The notes beneath the pieces were generated by a model. That model was not told the origin of the DNA and did no database searches. It saw only the letters and a program-made list of their open reading frames with translations. A stretch of DNA of 64,000 nucleotides. It comes from Chinchilla lanigera (Eukaryota; Chordata; Mammalia; Rodentia; Chinchillidae). The DNA is taken from contig NW_004955487.1 in NCBI RefSeq assembly GCF_000276665.1, positions 8,031,584 to 8,095,583 of the forward strand. Reading direction: 5' to 3'. This document shows, piece after piece, positions 11,653-24,439 of the stretch. A program made the position numbers and the translations under genes. Position 1 is the stretch's first letter, and each line of letters starts with the position of its first letter.

Positions 11653-12542
11653 TGTGGTAGATTGACAGCTGGTGGTCAACTTGTAACAATGTGCAGCTAA
11701 ACTGAACCAGTGTGATGCTGGTTATGGGAAGCCCACCTGAGGACTGTCGACAGCAGCATAAGAGGCGGTACTCAAGAAGATGTGAGGCTGTTGGGAGCCG
11801 GTAGAAGCTGTTGGGAGCCTGTTGGAAGTGAAGACAAACTGTAAGGAGCTGCTGGTTTTCTTGGAGGAGCTTGTCATGCTGGCTTTCCTGATGAACTTGG
11901 CTGTTCTCATAGTCCAAGAAGCTCAGGACCTTGTTGTTGCTGAGAATGGCTTCAGTTCACTTTGGGAGAGCTCTGGTCCTCACTTTGAGCATTGCTTCCT
12001 GGCACCAGAGGGGAAGATGGTGCACTGCTAGTCTCCTGGAGAAGATTGCTGCATTGGCTTTCCTGATGGGAACTCAGCTGTCCTGATCATTTGAGGAGCT
12101 CAGGACCTCACTGGTGCTGAGGATGGCTGTGATACTTTTTAGGGGAGCTCTGGTTCTTATTTTGAGCATCGCTTCCTAGCTCCAGTGTAGATCCCTCAGC
12201 CTGTTTGCACAAATCCTTCATCCCACTGGTACAGACTTTCTAAATTCCACCACTGACCTATGGGCCTTCCCAGTGCAGATTCATAAAACAGGCAAGCAAG
12301 GGACATTGTCATGGACTCCAGGGCTCCAGCTGGACTCATGGGAGGCATTGTTATGAGCTCTAAGTCTTCAGCTGGACTCATGGAGGACATTATGGTGGGA
12401 TCCAGGTCCTCTTTGGTCAGTGTGTGGACAGATTTCCTGCACTCTCTTGTATGTGATTCTTTGAGTGATTATTATAAATAATTTTATAAAATATATGCCC
12501 TTTATTATATTGTTCCTCTTGCAGAAACTCCAAACCACGACA
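11653..12542 (+). mobile_element. ERV-type solo LTR, family A copy 1 (890 bp)
   Basis: The element runs from TGTGGTAG to ACGACA (TG..CA ends). Near-matching 5-bp flanks (CCCTT before, TCCTT after) fit a retroviral target-site duplication with one change. It aligns end to end with an inverted copy at 30,778-31,668. Two diverged units of about 165 bp repeat in tandem inside: each runs from a 'GGAGGAGCTTG..TGGCTTTCCTGATG' start to a 'GAGCATCGCTTCCTRGC' end. Shorter repeats with a 'CATTGTTATGAGCTC' theme follow at 12.30-12.40 kb. TATA- and poly(A)-like AT-rich signals lie near 12.47-12.50 kb. No gag/pol/env sequence lies on either side, so this is a solo LTR. The specific ERV class is not identified. 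Confidence 0.75.
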
Positions 12543-12738
12543 TCCTTCCTACCCCTTCCATCTCGCCATTCCTTCCTTTGTAAGCGCCTTGTCAATTTCC
12601 ACATTCTAGGGATGTGAGCTCAGCTTTTTGAACATATATTCTGTTCAAAATTTAAACTAGGACCCAAATATCAGAAATCCCGCTTAGTGTGGGGCAAGTG
12701 CAGTCCTCCAAAAAACTCTGAATATTAATCTAGAGTAT

Positions 12739-12940
12739 TAAAGCATCATTTTATGTTGTTTGTTGTTGTTGTTTTGTTGTTTGCTTTTTGAGGCAGGGTC
12801 TTGCTTTGTAGTTCAGGCTAGCCTTGCACTGTCTATGAAGTCCAGGCTGGTCTCAAACTCACTGCAATCCTCCTGCCTCAGCTTCCCAAGTGCTGGGATT
12901 ACAGGTGTGCACCACTACACCTGGCTAAAGCAACATTTTA
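12739..12940 (-). mobile_element. B1 SINE, near full length, with target-site duplication
   Basis: The body is 12,754-12,925 in antisense: a T-rich (TGTT)n tail, 'GAGGCAGGGTCTTGCTTTGTAG', the duplicated central block, 'CTGCCTCAGCTTCCCAAGTGCTGGGATTACAGGTGTGCACCAC', ending at CCTGGC. Flanks TAAAGCATCATTTTA and TAAAGCAACATTTTA agree at 14 of 15 positions. The open frame on the + strand is the antisense B1, not a gene. Confidence 0.93.
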
Positions 12941-12944
12941 ACAA

Positions 12945-15310
12945 AAAAAAATATAATGAACAAAATTCATAATCCATAATGAACCAAATATTGAAATTTT
13001 AAATAAAGACTTTGATGCAGGCCTGTCCTGACTCAATTTCACATCTCTATTCCTGTATTCCTGGTTCTAATAAAGTGTTATTTACAAAATAGGTGACCAG
13101 TATGGGACCATGGTTTGCCTGTTTGTTGTGTTAAATATTACTTTAAGTATTAGGTCAGTTACTGAGTTATGGCACACTCCAATTTCATTGTTTCTCTTTC
13201 CTTACCCTCCTTCTAGCTAGTAATCCTAAGAGAGACCAAGGTAAATTGACTCTGCTGTTTTTAGGGTGAGCTTGGGGACCTTACAGGCTTCTCAAGTAGA
13301 ACAGAGCTGGTGTCGCCAACTCCCTTTTTGCCCTCTACCCCATGCCAACCACCAGTGGAACTCCTTAGACTCCAGGACTGCTGGACTCAGGGAAACTTCC
13401 AAGACAGCATAGCATTGAAACTAAGGAAATGCAACTCTACTAACTAAGATCTCTAATTAGGAAAATGAATTTCTGTGTTGCTATTCTGTAACATAGCAAA
13501 GATAAAATTTAATACTGAAATATCAAATAAAATTTGATACTGAAATAGGCACTTTTCACCCTATCTTGAACCTCGATTGCAGGTATTTTTGTCTCTGGCA
13601 TTATTTTCTTCCTATATTCATTTCAAATGCCATGGCTGATGCATACATCTGGGTGAACACTCATACAATCTTAGAGTGATTGTGAGCTGAAAATAACATG
13701 TGTTGAATATCTGTTTCAGGGTGGGCTCTATTTACTTGAAATGGAAAGGAATATCAGAACTATAAATGCATTTTCTCCTTGACAATCCCTTCTTGAGAAG
13801 AAATGGTAGATCTAACTGTGGATAAGAGGTGGGCATGCTGTGAATTTGGGAATCTTGGTAGTTATTTACAGTTGACACTGGTGCAAGGACCAACCTTTGC
13901 TTCATCTCTCTGGGACTGGGTAATACACACCTTCCCTTTGTTTAATAGATGTTTTCACACATAACCCTGGGAGCTTCCTGTGTGTCTCCTCCCAACACGA
14001 ATGCTCCACATGCTTTGGCCCCTTTCCTACCCACATAGGTACCCAGAGACAGCTTCAAAGATAAGACCTTTAGTAAAAATGTTCTCAAGGTATTATCCTC
14101 AAGGTATTTACCTTTAGTAAAAATGTTCTCGAGGTATTTACTAAACGAGATTTTCTCTACCAAAAGTTACTTATCACTGGCCCTAAAATATCAGTCCTAG
14201 GAACCTTGGCAACACAGCACCCATAATTAGGACAAGTTTCCTCCATTCATCTTGTTTAAGACTCTTGTCACAAGAAAATGATACCCGGCATTCTTAAACA
14301 GAACTATAATAACTTGGGGGACTTTCTCTGCCATTGTACCACAGACCACAAATTACTTCAGTTTCATGAGCAATTTGGGAAGCTTTTCTCTCTTGAATTA
14401 ATATCTGATGGCTATATCTCTAACCTCAGGCTCAGCTTGGAAATACAGATTTTCCCAATAGCATGAGTGAAGCAGATGCTACTGCAGTTCACATTTGCTA
14501 ATAGAATTTAGAGGACACAGTCTGTATTCTGGCTAATCTCTTAGCAGCAGGGCAAACTAGGACAAGTCACCTAAATTCCCCATTTTCTCAGGGAGAAAAA
14601 GCCAACAATGTTAATTGTATTTCCCACAAAGGATACAAATTCAGATCATTTATAGGACCCAAGGACTGAGCCTGTATTCATCTTCCTTTTCTGACCTTTT
14701 TTTTAAAGAGGACAGTGGGAGACGACACTGAGTGGCTGTGCCCCATGGTCGTGTAATGACAGGGTCACAGTCTGTGTATTTTCCCCCAGTGAGAGGGTTA
14801 GAGCACATCGTATTCAACATGCAGTGCCATTAGAAGTGCACGAAGAAAGTAGAAGCTGCAACAACCAAGAATAATCCCTAGTCATCAAGTGGCATGATGC
14901 TTCAGATTCTTAATCTTCCCATCTTAAGAAGTGGCCTGAATCACAGACCACACAGGTGAGCATGGAAATATATGGGGCTAGGAGCAACCACTGTGAGCAC
15001 TGGTTTTCTGGGCATGCAAACAATATTTCTGACCCAATCTGATGCTTAATCGTAAAACACATTCACAACAAAGGTGACCCCTTTGTTTTCCAATGGGGAT
15101 TTGGAAGAAACATTCTTCTGTAGCCATCTGTGTCTATTTAATGAACATTTTCTGAAGCTCTCTGTATGTCAGGCTATTAAATTAGTAGTGGGAACATTTT
15201 GTTAGCTGTGTTTCTTGTCCTCCCTGAGCTAATAATGCAATAATGATAAGTGACCTATAAAGGAGTAAGTACAACTGAGATTAGACAAAACAGGGAATAG
15301 CGATGAATGT
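12945..15310. other. Mostly unclassified sequence
   Basis: No nameable repeat or exon, apart from a 44-bp-period tandem duplication at 14,067-14,145 (see findings). Splice-like AG/GT dinucleotides occur at background frequency. Confidence 0.4.
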
Positions 15311-15314
15311 GCAT

Positions 15315-15415
15315 TTTATCATTTACCATGGACTTTCCCATTGGTTAACCTGATCACAACAGTAACCCTATAATGCAGATCATGCACACATGTTCTTATT
15401 CTCTCCAATGAACAT
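15315..15415 (+). mobile_element. MIR SINE fragment
   Basis: 'TTATCATTTACCATGGACTTTCCCATTGG' followed by 'CCTGATCACAACAGTAACCCTATAATGCAGAT' matches the MIR 'ctcattt..tcctcacaacaaccctatgaggtagat' segment. Confidence 0.5.
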
Positions 15416-16654
15416 TTCCTTCATTCCCTAGCCACCTCACAATTTCTAACATCCTTGCATGATTGGCAGACTTTCCAAGGATGAAACTGCCATCCAATCT
15501 GTTCTTTGTTGCTTTTCCAACTCAAAGGTGAGCAGGTGATCCAGAGACCAAGAGCTACACGGGTTGAGATTCAGTGTGGAGCAAAAACTCAGAGTACCAG
15601 TTCCCGGGGGCAGCACTGACAGTGTTCATCAGGAGGCGCTGTACCATGTGACAACTGGGACACAGCTTTGGTCTTTGTTCATTTTGATCACGGAAATGTC
15701 ATCGACATTAGTTGCCCAACTTTCCCAGTGCTTCTGTGAGCTTCTGAGATCATTTTAATAAGGTAATTTTTAAGAAAAAAAAATGATGCTTACATGGCAA
15801 AATGGATTCCTAAATTATAAATAACTCTGACCATCACATTCCCATGTTGCAAATGAAGGAACTCAATTAAAACATGTGGAGACACTTATCTAAGGCAATG
15901 ATTCAGGAACTGATGGAAAGGTCCACCAGCACCTGGCCTCCCAAAGCCTTCTTTTATTTTTATCATACCATGCATTTTATGTCATAATACAAGTCTATAG
16001 AAAGAATAAGCCCATTAATAAATTACCATCTCCATACTCAGGGTCTAGTTTGGTTACTGTTAACATCTGTGCCACACTGCTCTAGGATGGACATCCATCC
16101 TTCTTCCTCAAACGTTGTTATATACCATGACAAGCCTAAAATATTGATTTATTTCTTCATCCAGTTGTCAGAAATGTGTTGAACACTTAACTCTGCCTGA
16201 AACAATGTCCTAAGGTAAGTCCTAGAAAGCAACTGACACAGCTCCAGGCTTCCACTCTTCCCTTTGGTCAGTCTGCCCCTGAAGAGAGTGACTGAACCAT
16301 CTCATCCAAAACATAGTGAATGATTATTACTAATACTCATTGCTTTTAGAAGCATTATAGTGCCACAATGTAGGTGGTAAATTATAGTATAACATTAAAG
16401 ATGTCTAAAAATGAGTGTTCAACAATTTGTGTTAGATTAATAATGAAGAAGAGAAATGTGAGCACATGATGAAGTTTAACTCATTTGCAGAAGGACTACA
16501 GTAGAAGGAAGGAAAATAAATGAACAAGGAACCCCTGTACTGGAAACTGCAATTTTAGGAAACCCCTTCTCTGTAAGACAGATCTTCTCATGAAGTAGGT
16601 TTTCTTTAGTGATTATCCAATTGGTAAGCCTCAGTACAAATGTAGCTTCTAAAA

Positions 16655-16712
16655 CTATCACAAATACACACACATAACTGCACACATGTGTATGTGCATG
16701 CACACACACACC
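16655..16712. repeat. Interrupted (CA)n / (TG)n tract
   Basis: Alternating purine-pyrimidine sequence with TGTGTATGTGCATG interruptions. Confidence 0.85.
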
Positions 16713-16714
16713 CA

Positions 16715-18465
16715 TAGACTTGAAAAATAAAAGGGTCCTATTAAAATCTTCACTTTAATATCAGAAGGCCAACATTTTTACTATTTATGTGTAAAGAGAG
16801 AAACCTTTACTAGCATTCTTGATTTGCATGTCTATAATTCTTTAAAACATAATGATATATTTCCTACCTAAACATCAAAATATATCTATTCAAAGTAATG
16901 GCAATTTGTATACAGTGCAATTAGGCTTTGGCAGGTGAATTATTCTTGCATCATCTGAGTTTTGTATAAACAGAACTTTCTCGCAGAAGCTCGGTCTCAG
17001 TATGCCCCTGTTGGTCGTAACAGGAGCCCCCACAAAGGAGTGGCATTTCACTTATGTCTGAGAATGAACAAAATGAATAGAATAAATGAGCTCTAAATAA
17101 AATTATGGCAAAAAGTCAAGCTCACTTAGATTTGTGTCTTCATGCAGGTGAAAATGCTTTAAAATTTTGGCTTTGTTTGTAATGTTCAAAGACTCTCTGA
17201 ATTTGCAAGTTGCTCTACTGCTTCTAGTAGTTCAGTAAACATAGGATTTACATCCTACATGCTTCAATTCTAGATTAAAGGAGTCTTCCCAGAAGACATA
17301 AGCATAAATATAGTGTTAGAAACAGGTGGAGGCATAAATATCAGTGTAACAATGAAATACCCATAGGTAAGTTAAAATAACAATAACAAGAAATAAAAGA
17401 TGTATGAAGAAATGAGATAATGATGTCAAGAAGAAATTTAAAATTTATTCAGAACTCCCCAGCAGCCAAGATAAAAAGGGAAAGTGTTGATAAAGTAGTA
17501 CCAAGGTCTATAGAGTATTAACCGTAACTGGTCGGGCAGGCTGCCTGTCAGATACTGCACTCTCTTTTCCAGAGGCAAACAATCAGCAGTGTCAAGCTTG
17601 GCTTCTGCCTTCTCTTTTGAGAGTGACACGACAAGCCCATATGCTATCTCTCAGTAAAATTAAAAACAAAAAGGAATTTAACTCCCCAAAGACATGAAAT
17701 CTGCCCTGAACACCTGAGTGTTCTTAAGAAAATCACCTGGCTTCTAAAAATAGCATTTTGTTTACTTAAAAAATACTGGCTAATAATAAAAATCCAATGG
17801 ACTCTTATCAGACTCCTCTAGGACAATGTACTAAACCATACTTTATCATATGTAAGCTGTTGATTTTATTGTTTTGTCACATTCATAAAACAACATGGAC
17901 TGACGCTGGAACAAAAAGAGCACAAAGATTGAAAATATTATTGGTCATTGGGCCCAACTTTTCTCAAAACCTTAATTTAACCTTCACCTTCATCACACCT
18001 GACCAAGTCCCAACTGCATGAAGTCCCAGGGTTAAATATGCTCCTAAGCTCTCCATTACTCTCATCTGCCTTTGAGCGATTTGTTTCTGCAGGTAAGGTC
18101 CAGAGCACTGACCAGCAAAGGGCAACATGCAGAGGATGAGGGAGAGAGGAGGGCTCCAAATGGGAGAGCCACAGATGCCAGCTCCACTGTCCCTGTGCCC
18201 AGCTCGGTCTCCCCCTGTGCCACTCTCTCACCAGGCTCCTGCACTGGAATGACCTGTTACAAGTTAAGTTGCAATTTTTAAAGAAACAGTGGACAATTTC
18301 TTAATTTGATTTCAGTGTCTTAATGCTCCGGGAAGAAGGAGAATTTGGAATGCCATACTGCATTTCACAGTATGGGTGTGCTTTCATAAGCACCATCAAC
18401 CTCCACTAAAGAAAAGGCACAGGGGTATATTCTATAGGCAACTATTTTGATCATAACATTTATTA
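16715..18465. other. No recognisable gene; possibly unique sequence
   Basis: Contains several 60-84-codon open frames on both strands, for instance near 17.98-18.28 kb where GC rises modestly. None has a recognisable family or consistent start context. Confidence 0.4.
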
Positions 18466-18469
18466 TGTA

Positions 18470-18610
18470 TTAACTTAATGAAGGCACTTTACATGGCTCT
18501 TTATAATGATGGTTTCATTTGATGTTCTCAAGATGGTAGGTATGATTTTCAATCTACGCATCTGTAAACTGACTCAAAAAGACAGCCAGAATTTAAGCCT
18601 TTGTTCAAAG
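18470..18610 (+). mobile_element. MIR SINE fragment
   Basis: 'GGCACTTTACATGGCTC', 'TTTCATTTGATGTTCTCAAGATGGTAGGTATGATTTTC' and 'CTGTAAACTGACTC' follow MIR order. Confidence 0.65.
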
Positions 18611-18769
18611 ATTACCTGTTGTGTGGGGATTTTCCTTATACCCTACCTAACCCCTGAGTTATGCCCCATCAAATAGTACCATTTACTTGTTTCATAGTAT
18701 TTATAAGAATCTATATTTATTAATGGTTTATTTTATTATTTCCTTCACAAAAATGTATTCTTTTTGTGA

Positions 18770-18865
18770 CGGGATTCAGACCTGTCTTATTCACCTGTGT
18801 CTTTAATGTCTTGTACTGCAACAATGTCACCACACAAAACAACTTTTTAATAAATAAATAAATGG
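18770..18865 (+). mobile_element. L2 3'-end fragment
   Basis: 'CCTGTCTTATTCACCTGTGTCTTTAATGTC' leading into 'TTTTTAATAAATAAATAAATGG' resembles the L2 3' terminal sequence. Confidence 0.45.
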
Positions 18866-19580
18866 TCTTCAAATGAGCCGACCCTTAAGAATGCTCTTTT
18901 CACTGCAATGTATTAAAATTTTTATTTTATTTTACAGCTACACAAAGCAAACATTAGGCAAATTATGGATATCTGTGGTGTAATAGGAGGATTTTATTTC
19001 AAATTGAAAGCACAAGAATAAATGCATTTTCTATGGGTCACCAAAGACTCTTAATATATTCTGAAATGAAAGGCAGCATTGGAATTTATGTGGGTGTTTC
19101 ACGATATTTAGCCTTTTGATCCTTGAAGTCTTCTAGTTCTGTTTGATCCAAAGCATGACTGAAATTTTAAGAGAAAATGAATTGTGCCAATAAATATTTA
19201 CTTTCATCTATTTTCTGTGAACCTACAGAGCCACTTCTAAACTGTTTTCAAGGTGGAAATTAGGTGATCATTTGAATGGCTCTGTGAGTACGTAACCAAA
19301 GGAAAACCTTTCTAAGGCAAAATGCTCATTTTTCTACTATATGTTACCACGTATAAATTGCTTTGAATTACTTCAGATGTAGGAATTTGATGTGAAGAAA
19401 TTCAAATGCTTAAGTTAAAAAACTAGCAAACGCATATAATGCCTGTGTATGCAGATGAGAAAACATCTCTTCCTCCTAGTATCATTTGGTGCTGATAGAG
19501 CTGGGCTTTTCCCCCAGAACTTGTTCTACTCTTCCTCCTGGCTAGTCTATCCCTTACCTCCATAGAACACAGCACGCATG

Positions 19581-19582
<2 letters not shown>

Positions 19583-19617
<35 letters not shown>

Positions 19618-19632
19618 GTGCACACACATGCA
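19583..19632. repeat. (CA)n microsatellite
   Basis: A pure CA run to 19,614, then short CA blocks split by TACGTG and ATG. Confidence 0.97.
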
Positions 19633-19786
19633 CACACCCTCTTCTTCTAGATAAATCTCACTCTAGTTCATGATAAAACTGACATGTTACCCTCCCAAGA
19701 AAGTCTTTGCTTCTCCTTCCCACATTGTGGATGGTCTTTGCTCTGGGTTATATTCCCAGACCTTATTATAATTGTTTTAAAATTCT

Positions 19787-19840
19787 GAGAAAAGGTCTCA
19801 CAAAATTGCTGGGATTGCAGGCTCCTCCCACCTGGCCACT
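19787..19840 (-). mobile_element. Short B1 fragment
   Basis: 'GAGAAAAGGTCTCACAAAATTGCTGGGATTGCAGGC..CCACCTGG' joins B1 3' and 5' motifs in antisense with the middle absent. Too short to be certain. Confidence 0.4.
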
Positions 19841-19884
19841 CTTTCATTGCATAAATCCTGCACTATTGCCTCCATCTGTTTAAC

Positions 19885-20010
19885 GACCCTAATTATTTAA
19901 GATGCTCAGAACAACAACTGTGTTTATTTATATCTGTGTCCAATTACTAGTTAAATGCCTGGTGAATAACTAGATTGTACTAGATATTTGTTGCCTAATT
20001 AATGAATGAG
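19885..20010 (+). mobile_element. L2 3'-end fragment
   Basis: 'AACTGTGTTTATTTATATCTGTGTCC..GCCTGGTGAATAACTAG..ATATTTGTTGCCTAATTAATGAATGAG' fits the L2 3' end. Confidence 0.5.
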
Positions 20011-20734
20011 AAAACAGAATCTAGTTTCTTTCTTGGAGAATGATGGGTGACCAATGAGTCTAGATAGAACATTTCTCACAAGATGCTTCTGGGCATGTCT
20101 CTGGAGCGATTCAGATTTCTATTCCCTGCCACTGCCTGGATCCTGAGCTTAAACCAAGCAGTCAAAGTGTCACAGGGAGGTGTGGGCTGGTAAATGTAAG
20201 AGAGTGGAGCTTTGGGGTGGATATTTCTTTTGCAGAACAACATGGATCGATTGCTTCTGGACAGCAAGGTAAATCTTCAGGGAAACCTAGCGAAACTTAG
20301 GAAAACTGTATGGTTGCTGTCAGTGCTACCACAGTGGAACATTTTGAGGAACGTGTATTTTTTATTGGTATCTATTTGTAATACATAGTAATTACACTTA
20401 TTTTGGCATGTATATATGCCTTTCCCCTGCATGCCTTACCTTAAAATATGCCTCTGCTTCTTATTATCTCTAAGGAGAAACCACATTTTAGAGTGACCTC
20501 TCTGACTTCAACTTTTACAAAGTACTCTGTGAATAATTACAGAAAAAATAACGAAGGCTGAATCAAAAGAGAGAATATTCAGAAACTTACAAAAACAGAA
20601 AGAAAGAGGATTATTTATAATTTTTCAGTTTTTCATGAAAAGGGCAAATTCCATAACATTAACATGGGGCATGGATGAGAATCATTCCCAGAGTTGGAGT
20701 AGTGTTATAACTTTTCTCTAGATGTCCAACCAAA

Positions 20735-21100
20735 GCCTCACTCATTCAGAGGTGGGCTTTTTGGGGGTGATGAATGGGTCATCGGTATGTGATACTGGAT
20801 CATACTGTGTGATACTGGATTAGTTAAGACTGGTTTAGCAGATTTGTGGGTGATGGCATCACTGAAGATGAAAGCTCCACCCTGGGTGTGGGTGGAACCA
20901 ACCCATACGCTTGTAGCCTGTCTGAATTCCTGCTTTCTGTCTGCCCTGCTTTGGACTGTTTCTCCTCTGCCACACCACCTTTCCTTGGAGCCAGCCAACT
21001 GTGGACTGAAACCGCTACAAGATGCAAGCTAAAATAAACGTCTCTTTTAATTCGTGAGTGTTGAATATCATTTCCCAGTAAGGAGAAAGTAACTGAGAAG
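20735..21100 (+). repeat. URR1-like interspersed repeat, copy 2
   Basis: Reads from 'AGCCTCACTCATTCAGAGGTGGGC' to 'CTTGGAGCCAGCCAACTGTGGACTGAAA..AGCTAAAATAAACGTCTC' and ends at 'GAGAAAGTAACTGAGAAG', as in the copies at 24.4, 27.75 and 28.57 kb. It contains a small internal duplication of 'TGTGATACTGGAT' near 20.79-20.82 kb. Overlapping open frames here are repeat-derived. Confidence 0.6.
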
Positions 21101-21367
21101 TAGTAACATCAAATAACCAGGAAAGTGAAAGGATGATTTTCCAATAGCCTCACTTTGTTAATAATTTAGCTAGTTTTTCTAGAAATGGGAAATGAAAATA
21201 AGCAATAAATATATGCATATATACATATTTCATTGTTTATATAAATTGAGGTCACATCCTACAATACAGTTTAATTTATGGTACTGGATCTATCATATTT
21301 GGTCTATGATTATTAAGTTCTGAAACCATAATTTCTCCAGGTTATTTTAAAAGTGAGTTTAACTGCA

Positions 21368-21432
21368 TCACAGTCCAGCCTTTAGTAAGTGTTCAGTAAT
21401 TATTTGTTGAATAGATGCATGACTGAATGAAA
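21368..21432 (+). mobile_element. L2 3'-end fragment
   Basis: 'CTTTAGTAAGTGTTCAGTAATTATTTGTTGAATAGATGCATGACTGAATG' matches the L2 terminal pattern (gtgttcaataaatatttgttgaatgaatg). Confidence 0.55.
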
Positions 21433-21439
21433 GTTGATT

Positions 21440-23290
21440 TGGGATATTACCTAAGCCAACAAATCTTCCAATTACAAGGTTTTTAATCAGCCTTACATGG
21501 ATTATGCCTATGTAAACATATATGCTACTTACTTGCTTAGATACCTACCCTAAATCTTTCTTTGTGGGAGTAACTTGTATCACCTTTCAACACCTAGCTT
21601 GTGTATGCATTGCTGTGTCACTTCCTCTGGGGCACTTTGCTTTGTGTCCTGCCTGGAAAAATGGCTCAACTTCCTCTCACTCCCTGCACCCGGGATGTAA
21701 ACAAATCTTACTTTGTTTCATTTATGCTTCTTCAAAGGTCATCCATGTAGTTTTTCCTGTTTTCCTGTTGAAAATAATTCTCCAAAGACCATGATTATAA
21801 CAGCACCATTGCATATTTACGTACAATCCTCAAGAATGGTTTAAACACATTTAAAACCACGAAAGCTTGAAATAATTCACATGTGATGGCATCTTGGACT
21901 TTTTATATGTAGGTTTGCTTCTATTTCAACAAGTATAATTTAAAATCAAGCATACTCTTATATTTTAAAGAAAATTATGCATTTCAAATAGGCTTTACAT
22001 GTTCCATGATATTCTTCATGTCTATAGTTATTTTCTCATTGAACTCTTAACTGTATGCATTTTTACACTTCTAATACTTATTTCTGTTTTTATTCTGTCT
22101 TTCATTTTCACATTTTGTTTCCATACATAAGCCTTTTGACTCTACTTTAAACTTCTTGTTGAGTGGTCATTTAATTTTTATTATTGCTTGTAATGAAATT
22201 ATAGTTTTAAGCTGCACATTATGCTCTGAATCAAATTTCAGACCTGCACAATAGTTTTATAAAGTTTTTATAGTTGTTATTATCTATGTATTTATGTACC
22301 AAACTTATACCTTTTTATATTAAAGTTTATTACAATGATTTTAGTTTTCAGTATTGTAATCTTTATACCTTTATATTAATTTCTTCTATTCAACTTTAGT
22401 TTGGAATAGCTATGCTGTCTATATTTAAGTAAATTTTTCTTGGTCTGCATTACTGGTTCACTCATATTATCTGTAATTGATAGGATTAAAAACTTTTAAG
22501 CTCCTGTTTCTCATGCACACATATGCACGTTTGTACAAATTATCATGTATGGGAAAGCAAGCCAAGCACCGTTGTGATTTCATAATGATTATGTCTGGGG
22601 AGTGAAGTGGAGGAGTTTTGCTTTCTTTCTATCACTTCCACTTTATGCAATTGTGTGTTTCATTGGTAGCTATACAGTTTTTGTATAGTTAAGATATTTT
22701 TGAACAAAAGGATTATGGACTGTGTATGATTACTGATGCCATTTCACATTAACTATCTTCACTTTTGTGTTCATTCACTCTCCAAGTATTTATTTTCTGT
22801 CTTCTATGTTAAGCACAGGATTCTTTGTGGACTAGTGTTTTGCTAATCTTTTAGTGCCCCAGATTCCACATCAATACAGCTACTTCGTTTCCCTGGGTTC
22901 TTTGTCTTTCAGTCTACTGCCTGTGCATATTTATTTTCCTACAACTCTCTGCCAAAGGTTTCCTTCCTGTACATGATTTTTTTCATTTCCTATGTCCTCA
23001 TGCAGTTTTTCACCCTTCTTGAATTTCAGTAGCTTTACTAAGTGTAGTTTCAATCTTTATTATTTTAAAAAGCAAAATATTGCCCTGTCTACAGTTCCTT
23101 GTTTTAACCTGAATTTGTCTGTGGATGCTTTAGTAGTTTTTCCTCTTCTCTTCCCAAGGCCTCATTGGGTGCCAGAGGGTGATGCATCTGCCCATAACCC
23201 CTGCACTGTGGGAGATGTGATATCCGCAGACTCTGTCCCCATGGTGGTGAATGGGAGTCACAGCAGATTGTTCCTGCCTGCTGTTCCTGG
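21440..23290. other. T-rich + strand, repeat origin likely but unresolved
   Basis: Strong T-over-A bias at 21.9-23.1 kb is typical of antisense LINE sequence, but I could not match a specific LINE segment. A weak L2-like line occurs near 22.77-22.83 kb. Confidence 0.35.
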
Positions 23291-23291
23291 G

Positions 23292-23482
23292 AAGAGTACT
23301 CACATAAGCCGGGCGTGGTGGTGCACGCCTATAATCCCAGCACTCAGGAGGCTGAGGCAGTAGGATTGTTGGGAGTTCGAAGCCAGCCTGGGCTACAAAG
23401 TGAGCTCAAGGCCAGCCTGAACTGCATAGTGAGACCCTGTCTCAAAAAGACAAAAAAAAAAAAAAAAAAAGAGTACTCACAT
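23292..23482 (+). mobile_element. Young full-length B1 SINE with perfect 14-bp target-site duplication
   Basis: The body (23,306-23,470) starts with GCCGGGCGTGGTGGTGCACG and continues through the pol III A and B boxes (B box GTTCGAAGCC). It shows the B1 quasi-duplication ('GCCAGCCTGGGCTAC' then 'GCCAGCCTGAACTGC'), ends 'GAGACCCTGTCTCAAAAAGAC' and carries an A tail of about 20. Perfect 14-bp direct repeats (AAGAGTACTCACAT) flank it at 23,292-23,305 and 23,469-23,482. Low divergence and an intact tail make this one of the youngest insertions in the window. Confidence 0.96.
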
Positions 23483-23999
23483 GGAGTGCACACTGGACCT
23501 CCAAGGCCCAGGAATCCCAACCCACTACCTTATTCTTCATAAGGATTCCTCTCCTTTTCCCCACATTTCTTTTTATTCCTCTGTTTCCTGAGATCAATTC
23601 TCAAAAACCTACCTGTTCTCAAGCTTTTGTCTCAAACTAAGGTGAACCTTGCACACACTTAAAGACTTAGATCTTCCTCTATGACAGAAAAAAAAACTGG
23701 TTTCTATATTAGTTTTCTGTTGTATAATCACTTTTGTTATCTTATGTAATAATTCTGATCTCCACACAAGCGCCTTCCTTTGACATAATTCGTTTTATCT
23801 CAAAGTGCTCTCTTCTTGGCCCTGGCCAGATGCATATTGCAGGATTTCTTCCCACTTGCCCTTAGCATACCTGATTCTATTTCTTGCAAGTAGATTCTGT
23901 CCATTGGGGCTTATGATGTGGTTGTAAATATTGTAGCATAATTTATTTTCATGTCTTTCCTTAGTACTGCCATTTTCCACTTCATCTGGTGCTCTTAGG

Positions 24000-24360
24000 T
24001 TCAAATCTCCTAGTCGATGTCTTGGGGTTTTCCCAGACTGGATGCTTTGGGAAACGACTCAGATGGAGTTTAATGCAGGGAGTTTGTTAGCAATGCTCCT
24101 AGGAACAGCACCTGTGAAAAATAGAGGAACAAGTCAGGATGGAGCAGCAGGAGAAGTCGTGCGCCAGTGTAGTTTCAAACGATGGAGCCAGCCAATCTCA
24201 AGGACCCAAATTGTTCTCAGTGATGTCCTCTATCTACCCCAAAGTGGCTCCTACATTCGTGAGCAAATGGATTAAGTCTAAAGAATTTGAGTGTGGGCTA
24301 AGAGGCACTCTGTAAGGACACAATCCCAGGCTCTTTGCACCAGCACACAGCAACAAGGCG
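24000..24360. other. Unclassified moderate-GC segment
   Basis: Holds a 77-codon open frame (24,042-24,275) with no recognisable homology. Position and composition suggest an older repeat or part of a larger insertion adjoining copy 3 of the URR1-like family. Confidence 0.25.
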
Positions 24361-24439
24361 ACTTAATGTGTGATCTGGAGGGGTGCATCTCCATGTCCAT
24401 CACAGTTCATTCTTCATTTTTACTTTTATTACTTTAAGC

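Noticed and set aside
22992..23363. 123-codon open frame on +
   Set aside because: Its C-terminal part is translated from the B1 SINE and the rest has no recognisable homology.
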